Of a stretch of 64,000 bases of DNA, positions 59,937 through 64,000 are shown piece after piece (position 1 is the first letter of the stretch; every line of letters starts with the position of its first letter). The notes beneath the pieces are model-generated. The model made no database searches. It saw only the letters and a list, made by a program, of their open reading frames with translations, and was not told the origin of the DNA. The position numbers and the translations under genes were made by a program. Source of the DNA: Streptomyces sp. H39-S7 (GTDB lineage Bacteria > Actinomycetota > Actinomycetes > Streptomycetales > Streptomycetaceae); the NCBI RefSeq assembly GCF_027158205.1, contig NZ_JAPVLU010000007.1:1-64000 (forward strand), written 5' to 3'.

Positions 59937-62024
59937 ATGAACGAGGTTGTCCCCACTCACCACTGGGTTCGCGGCGGCCTGCGCAGGGACCGTGCAGCCG
60001 CCGTCCAGCGGCTCGGCCTGCCGGCAGGACCCGTCACGGTCGTGGACGCGCACCGCCGGCTGCGCGGACCCTACACCGCGGCCGGGACCCTCGTCCGCGC
60101 CATGGTCCCCTGCGTCCTGCTCCGCGACAGCAAGCTGGTCGAGCGCTACGACATCGAACTGCTCTCCGCCGCGCCGGACCTCCGCTCCATCGTCCCCGGC
60201 TCCCGCGAGACGCTGACCTCCATGGCGCTCCCGGCCGAACGCACCCGCTACTACGCCCGACTGCGCACCACGCGCATCTCCAACGGCCTGGTGGAGTTCG
60301 TGCGCGACGGCCTGGCCGCCGACGGGCCGCGTGTCCTCGTCGTGGAGAACACCGACCAGGCCGAAGCCACCGACCTGGAGTTCCTCACCGCCCTGGTACG
60401 CCGGATCGACCCCGCGCACCTGACCGTCGTCGTGTGCGGCGGCGCCGCGGGACCCGTCGACGAGGCACTGCTCTCCGTCCTCGCCGCCCGCGCCCAGGTC
60501 ACCGAGGTCCACGAAGGCGCCCCGGGAGCGGCCGGACCCGACGACGCGCGGGCCTTCGTCGCCTCGGACTGCACCACCGACGAGCCGGCGCCGCACGCGG
60601 CCTACGCAGCACTCGACCCCGCCGCGCGCGCCCTGCTGCACGACCGGCGGGCCGCCGAACTGGCCGCACTGGAGGACGAGTCGCTCCGCCTCGGCGCCGT
60701 CGCGTACCACCTGGAACACGGCTCCGACCCCGGCGACGCGGGAGTGCGCGCGGTCTTCCACGCCATGGACCACAGCCTGTGCAACGGGTTCTACGAGGCG
60801 TGCGCCGACTACGGCCGGCGCGGGCTGGCGCTCGTGGACCCCAGGACGGAACACGACCGCTGGTGGGCCTTCACCAAGGGCGTGACGCTGTGCCTCTCCA
60901 TCCTCGGCCGCACCTACGAGGCCGAGAAGCTGGACGACCAGGCCCGGCTGAACTCCGTCAAGCCCGCCGTCCACATGGCCGCCGCGTACAACACGGCCAT
61001 GCTCTACACCCGGCACAACGACCCCGAGGACCGCGACGAGTTCAAGGCCAAGGCCTGGCTGAACTCCGCCATAGCCACCGCCTCGCTGATCGAGAACCGC
61101 AGCGACCGGGCCTTCCAGAGCGCCTTCTACAAGAACGGCCTGGCGCTGGTGGAGGTCAACCTCGGCGAGCCGGCCGAGGCGCTGCGCCTGGTCGACGAGG
61201 CGATCAGCAGCCTCGACGAACTGCTCGGCCCGGACGAGCACGTCCTGCACCGCTCGGTGCTGAAGAACAACCGCGCCCGGGTCTACCTCAGCCTGGGCCG
61301 GATCCAGGACGCCCTCGCGGACTACGCGATCGTCATCCGGGAGGACCCCAACCACGCCGAGCACTACCTGGAACGCGGCAACATCCTGCGCCGCCTGGGC
61401 CGCCCCGAGGAGGCGCTCGAGGACTACGCGCGGGCCATGCGGCTCTCCCCGCCGTTCCCGGAGATCTACTACAACCGCGGCGACCTGCGGCTCAACGAGG
61501 GCGACACCGAGGGAGCGCTCGCCGACTTCGGCTACGTGATCGAACTCGTCCCGGAATTCGTCGACGCGTACGTCAACCGGGCCGGTCTGCTGCTGGAGGC
61601 CGGTGAACTGGACGCGGCCGAGCAGGACGCGAACACCGGCCTCGGCCACGAGCCCGACAACCCCTACCTGCACGCGGTCCTGGGCCAGGTGCACGCCGAG
61701 CGTGAGGAGTTCGCGGCCTCCAGGGCCGCCTTCGACCGTGCGCTCGCCGTCGACCCGGACATGATCACGGCACTGTCCGGGCGTGCCGCCCTCGCGTACG
61801 ACATGGGCGAGCTCGACACCGCCGCCGTCGACCTCGGCCACGCCGTGGAACTGCAGCCGGACGACCCCGCGCTGCGCTACAACCGGGCCTTCGTCCACCA
61901 GGACACCGGCCACTGGGACGAGGCCCTCGCCGACCTGGAGATCGCCGCCGGACTGGCGCCCGAGGACCCCGAGATCACCGAGGCGCTGGACACCTGCCGG
62001 CGCAAGGCGGCAGCCGCACGATGA
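59937..62024 (+). CDS. STAND-like / TPR protein
   Basis: 695 aa. An N-terminal AAA/STAND-like region has sequence RLRGPYTAAGTLVRAM where a P-loop would be, without the conserved Lys, and VLVVENTDQAEATDLEFLTAL resembling Walker B. About residues 440-690 are seven TPR repeats (for example HAEHYLERGNILRRLGRPEEALEDYARAMRLSP). ATG at 59937 with GAGGAG. Probably a scaffold or partner of the peptide/metalloprotease pair. Overlaps the next gene by 4 bp. Confidence 0.75.
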   Translation: MNEVVPTHHWVRGGLRRDRAAAVQRLGLPAGPVTVVDAHRRLRGPYTAAGTLVRAMVPCVLLRDSKLVERYDIELLSAAPDLRSIVPGSRETLTSMALPAERTRYYARLRTTRISNGLVEFVRDGLAADGPRVLVVENTDQAEATDLEFLTALVRRIDPAHLTVVVCGGAAGPVDEALLSVLAARAQVTEVHEGAPGAAGPDDARAFVASDCTTDEPAPHAAYAALDPAARALLHDRRAAELAALEDESLRLGAVAYHLEHGSDPGDAGVRAVFHAMDHSLCNGFYEACADYGRRGLALVDPRTEHDRWWAFTKGVTLCLSILGRTYEAEKLDDQARLNSVKPAVHMAAAYNTAMLYTRHNDPEDRDEFKAKAWLNSAIATASLIENRSDRAFQSAFYKNGLALVEVNLGEPAEALRLVDEAISSLDELLGPDEHVLHRSVLKNNRARVYLSLGRIQDALADYAIVIREDPNHAEHYLERGNILRRLGRPEEALEDYARAMRLSPPFPEIYYNRGDLRLNEGDTEGALADFGYVIELVPEFVDAYVNRAGLLLEAGELDAAEQDANTGLGHEPDNPYLHAVLGQVHAEREEFAASRAAFDRALAVDPDMITALSGRAALAYDMGELDTAAVDLGHAVELQPDDPALRYNRAFVHQDTGHWDEALADLEIAAGLAPEDPEITEALDTCRRKAAAAR

Positions 62025-62539
62025 GCGCCGACGGTGCGGTGACGACGGATGGGGCGGTGCGCGAACAGCAGCGGCCGCTGCGGTCGGTGCTCGGCCGCTT
62101 CGCCACCGGCGTGGCGGTCGTCACCGCCGTCCGCCGGGGGCGCCCTGCCGGACTGACGGTGAACTCCTTCACCTCGCTGTCACTCGACCCGCCGCTGATC
62201 CTGTGGTGCCTCGACCGCGCCTCCACCCACCGGGCGGCCTTCACCGCCGCCCCGCACTTCGCGGTCCACCTGCTCAGCGCCGACCAGCGCGAACTGGCGA
62301 CCCGCTTCGCGGGCCCCGGCGACCGCTTCGACCGGCTCACCACCCGGCCGGGACCGCACGGGGTACCCCTCCTCGACGGCACGATCGGCACCCTGATCTG
62401 CCGCCGCGACCGTATCGTCCCGGCCGGGGACCATCTCGTCCTCATCGGTGAAGTACTCGACCACCACGCGGAGCCGGGCGCACCGCTGCTCTTCCTGGAC
62501 GGCCGCTTCCATCGCGGCCCGGCCCCCGAAACGACGTGA
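62021..62539 (+). CDS. Flavin reductase family protein
   Basis: 172 aa split-barrel FMN reductase: LRSVLGRFATGVAVVTAVRRGRPAGLTVNSFTSLSLDPPLILWCLDRASTH. It would supply reduced flavin. ATG overlaps the TPR gene stop by 4 bp, so it is coupled to the peptide operon. A flavin-dependent partner is not seen nearby. Confidence 0.85.
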   Translation: MSADGAVTTDGAVREQQRPLRSVLGRFATGVAVVTAVRRGRPAGLTVNSFTSLSLDPPLILWCLDRASTHRAAFTAAPHFAVHLLSADQRELATRFAGPGDRFDRLTTRPGPHGVPLLDGTIGTLICRRDRIVPAGDHLVLIGEVLDHHAEPGAPLLFLDGRFHRGPAPETT

Positions 62540-62664
62540 ACAGGTAGCAACCGGCCGGGCGCCGACTAGAGTCGGATCACCGCGAAACGTCGTATTGCTG
62601 GTGGGTGAGCCAGTGCACAGTTCCGGGTCCGTGAGGCGACCCGGAAGGAGGGGTGCGTGCTCGG

Positions 62665-64000
62665 ATGAGTAGTAGCTCCAACCGGTCCATGGGGGCGTGG
62701 GCCGAGGCAGAGCGGCAGCGGCAGCGCCAGTTGGAGGCGTACCAGCGGCAACAGCGCGCCGCCGAGCGGGAGCTCGCCCGCAGCAATCGCGAACAGCAGG
62801 TGGCATACCGGCAGCGCCGCGAGGCGGAGGCGATCCGGCTCACCGGGGAACTGGAAGCACGGGTCGAGTCGCTGAGCCGGCTGCTCGCGGCAGGCTGCCG
62901 GGCGCCGGCGTTCCGCACGAACGCCCTTTTGCGGAGCGAGCAGTTGGAGCCGTTCACCGCGGGCCGGCTCGCCGTACCGGTGCCGATGCCGAACCCGGGC
63001 GCCTACCACCCGGAGTCGAGTTGGGGGTTCGGCTCGGGGCGGCGGGCGCAGGAGGAGGCGAGGTCCCGGTACGAGCGCGACCTGTCCGCGGCCAGGACCG
63101 CGGAGGAGCGGCGGCAGCAGCAACTGACGGCGTACGGCCGGCAGTACGACGAGTGGCGGGCCGCGCAACTGGCGGAGATCCGGCGGCACAACGCCGGCAT
63201 CGCGGAGCACGTGGCCGGGCTGCGCCGCGGTGACCCCGACACGGTCGTGGAGTACTTCTCCGCGGCGCTGTACGCGTCCACGGCGTGGCCGGAGGGGTTC
63301 CCGCGGCAGGTGTCGTGCGCGTACGACCCGGCCGCCCGCCGGCTCGTCCTGAACTGGGAGCTGCCGGGGTACGACATCGTGCCCGCTGCCCGGTACGTGC
63401 GGTACCTGCCCTCCGTCGACCAGGACAAGGAGACGGCCAGGCCCGTGGGACAGCGCAGGTCCCTCTACCGGGACGTGCTGGCGCAGTCCGTTCTGCTGGC
63501 ACTGCGCGAGCTGTTCGCGGCGGACGAGTTCGGCACCCTGGACTCGGTCACCCTGAACGGCTTCGTGGACGACCACGACCCCTCGACCGGCCTGCGGGCC
63601 CAGCTCTTCCTCGCCACGGTCGCGGCGGACCGCCAGGTCTTCGACCGGCTGAACCTGGTCCAGGTCAGCGCCGTGGACTGCCTCGTCGACGGCCTCGGCG
63701 GCAAGCTGTCCGCGCGCCCCGACCAGCGCACGGTGGTGCGGCCCGGCACGGTCCCGGGGGATCTGGGCCGGGCGACGGTCTCGCACGGGGGAGGCGAGGA
63801 CCCGGACCTGTTCGAGATGGACCCCGTCGAGTTCGAGTCGCTGGTCGCGGAGTTGTTCCGGGCCCGGGGGATGCAGGCCGTCATGACGCAGCGCTCCAAC
63901 GACGGCGGCGTCGATGTGGAGGCGCTGGACCCGGATCCCATCAGCGGCGGCACGATCATCGTCCAGGTGAAGCGCTACCGCCACACCGTGCCGCCCACCG
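62665..64000 (+). CDS. Mrr-like restriction endonuclease, partial at window end
   Basis: 445 codons visible. A Gln/Arg-rich coiled-coil N-terminal half (RQRQRQLEAYQRQQRAAERELARS) and a C-terminal PD-(D/E)xK nuclease domain: FESLVAELFRARGMQAVMTQRSNDGGVDVEALDPDP with IVQVKRY (QxK). ATG at 62665 is 13 bases from AAGGAGG; GTG at 62653 is in frame. It runs off the right edge. Mrr-type proteins cut modified or foreign DNA; a defence role is inferred. Confidence 0.75.
   Translation, partial: MSSSSNRSMGAWAEAERQRQRQLEAYQRQQRAAERELARSNREQQVAYRQRREAEAIRLTGELEARVESLSRLLAAGCRAPAFRTNALLRSEQLEPFTAGRLAVPVPMPNPGAYHPESSWGFGSGRRAQEEARSRYERDLSAARTAEERRQQQLTAYGRQYDEWRAAQLAEIRRHNAGIAEHVAGLRRGDPDTVVEYFSAALYASTAWPEGFPRQVSCAYDPAARRLVLNWELPGYDIVPAARYVRYLPSVDQDKETARPVGQRRSLYRDVLAQSVLLALRELFAADEFGTLDSVTLNGFVDDHDPSTGLRAQLFLATVAADRQVFDRLNLVQVSAVDCLVDGLGGKLSARPDQRTVVRPGTVPGDLGRATVSHGGGEDPDLFEMDPVEFESLVAELFRARGMQAVMTQRSNDGGVDVEALDPDPISGGTIIVQVKRYRHTVPPT

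Noticed and set aside
58524..61913. 1129-codon minus strand ORF
   Set aside because: Antisense of the M50 and TPR genes, low complexity.
1..64000. tRNA, rRNA, CRISPR arrays, insertion sequences, att sites
   Set aside because: None seen by eye; no cloverleaf-like or spacer-repeat structure and no transposase or integrase reading frame.

Overview
The window is very GC-rich actinobacterial DNA. Start-codon use (many GTG), strong third-position GC, TANNNT-type leaderless starts and the gene families all point to Streptomyces or a close relative. Nothing seen looks like rRNA, tRNA, CRISPR or an insertion sequence. All calls rest on reading protein families and motifs directly; no database search was run.

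Layout. (1) 1-13.4 kb: a surface-polysaccharide locus. It has a Wzz-Wzy-like fusion (cut by the window edge), a second Wzz-like protein, a family-2 glycosyltransferase, a large secreted DUF4082/dimethylformamidase-like protein, and an overlapping five-gene amino-sugar operon (Gfo/Idh oxidoreductase, NAD epimerase, DegT aminotransferase, NeuD-like acyltransferase, second DegT aminotransferase). (2) 13.5-19.5 kb: a glycosyltransferase, an MFS transporter, a membrane-anchored beta-propeller-like protein, a hemerythrin and two lipoproteins (DUF4352, DUF4232). (3) 19.5-34.2 kb: lipid genes. A PucR regulator, a fatty-acid desaturase and an MFS exporter are followed by a + strand set of acyl-CoA carboxylase beta subunit, fatty-acyl-AMP ligase, a Pks13-like ACP-KS-AT-ACP-TE polyketide synthase and a secreted antigen-85-like acyltransferase, the core gene set of mycolate condensation although Streptomyces makes no mycolates. 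A convergent ABC-2 exporter pair closes the block. (4) 34.2-51.6 kb: a RiPP cluster with a 53-aa Ser-rich precursor, P450, membrane fusion protein, C39 peptidase ABC transporter (broken by an in-frame TAG), second ABC transporter, a LanM-type synthetase with an apparently dead cyclase domain, a fused leader-binding/YcaO cyclodehydratase, a SagB-type dehydrogenase and two HTH regulators. (5) 51.6-56.2 kb: a cobalamin riboswitch with CbtB and CbtA, a phosphatase-like protein lacking catalytic histidines, a 2Fe-2S thioredoxin-fold protein and a KimA-like permease. (6) 56.3-58.1 kb: an XRE / ImmA-IrrE / truncated DUF6545 trio. (7) 58.4-62.5 kb: a second, minimal peptide system with a 30-aa Cys-containing peptide, a YydH-like membrane M50 metalloprotease, a TPR protein and a flavin reductase. 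(8) 62.7 kb to the edge: a partial Mrr-like nuclease.

How the parts work together. In the RiPP cluster the precursor would have Ser/Cys cyclised by YcaO and oxidised to azoles by the SagB protein, other Ser dehydrated by the LanM-like protein, further oxidation by the P450, and leader removal and export by the C39 transporter. The nonsense codon in that transporter may silence the pathway in this strain. In the lipid cassette the FAAL would load one acyl chain on the N-terminal ACP, the carboxylase would activate the other, the PKS would condense them to a beta-keto product, and the secreted acyltransferase would place or use it outside the cell.
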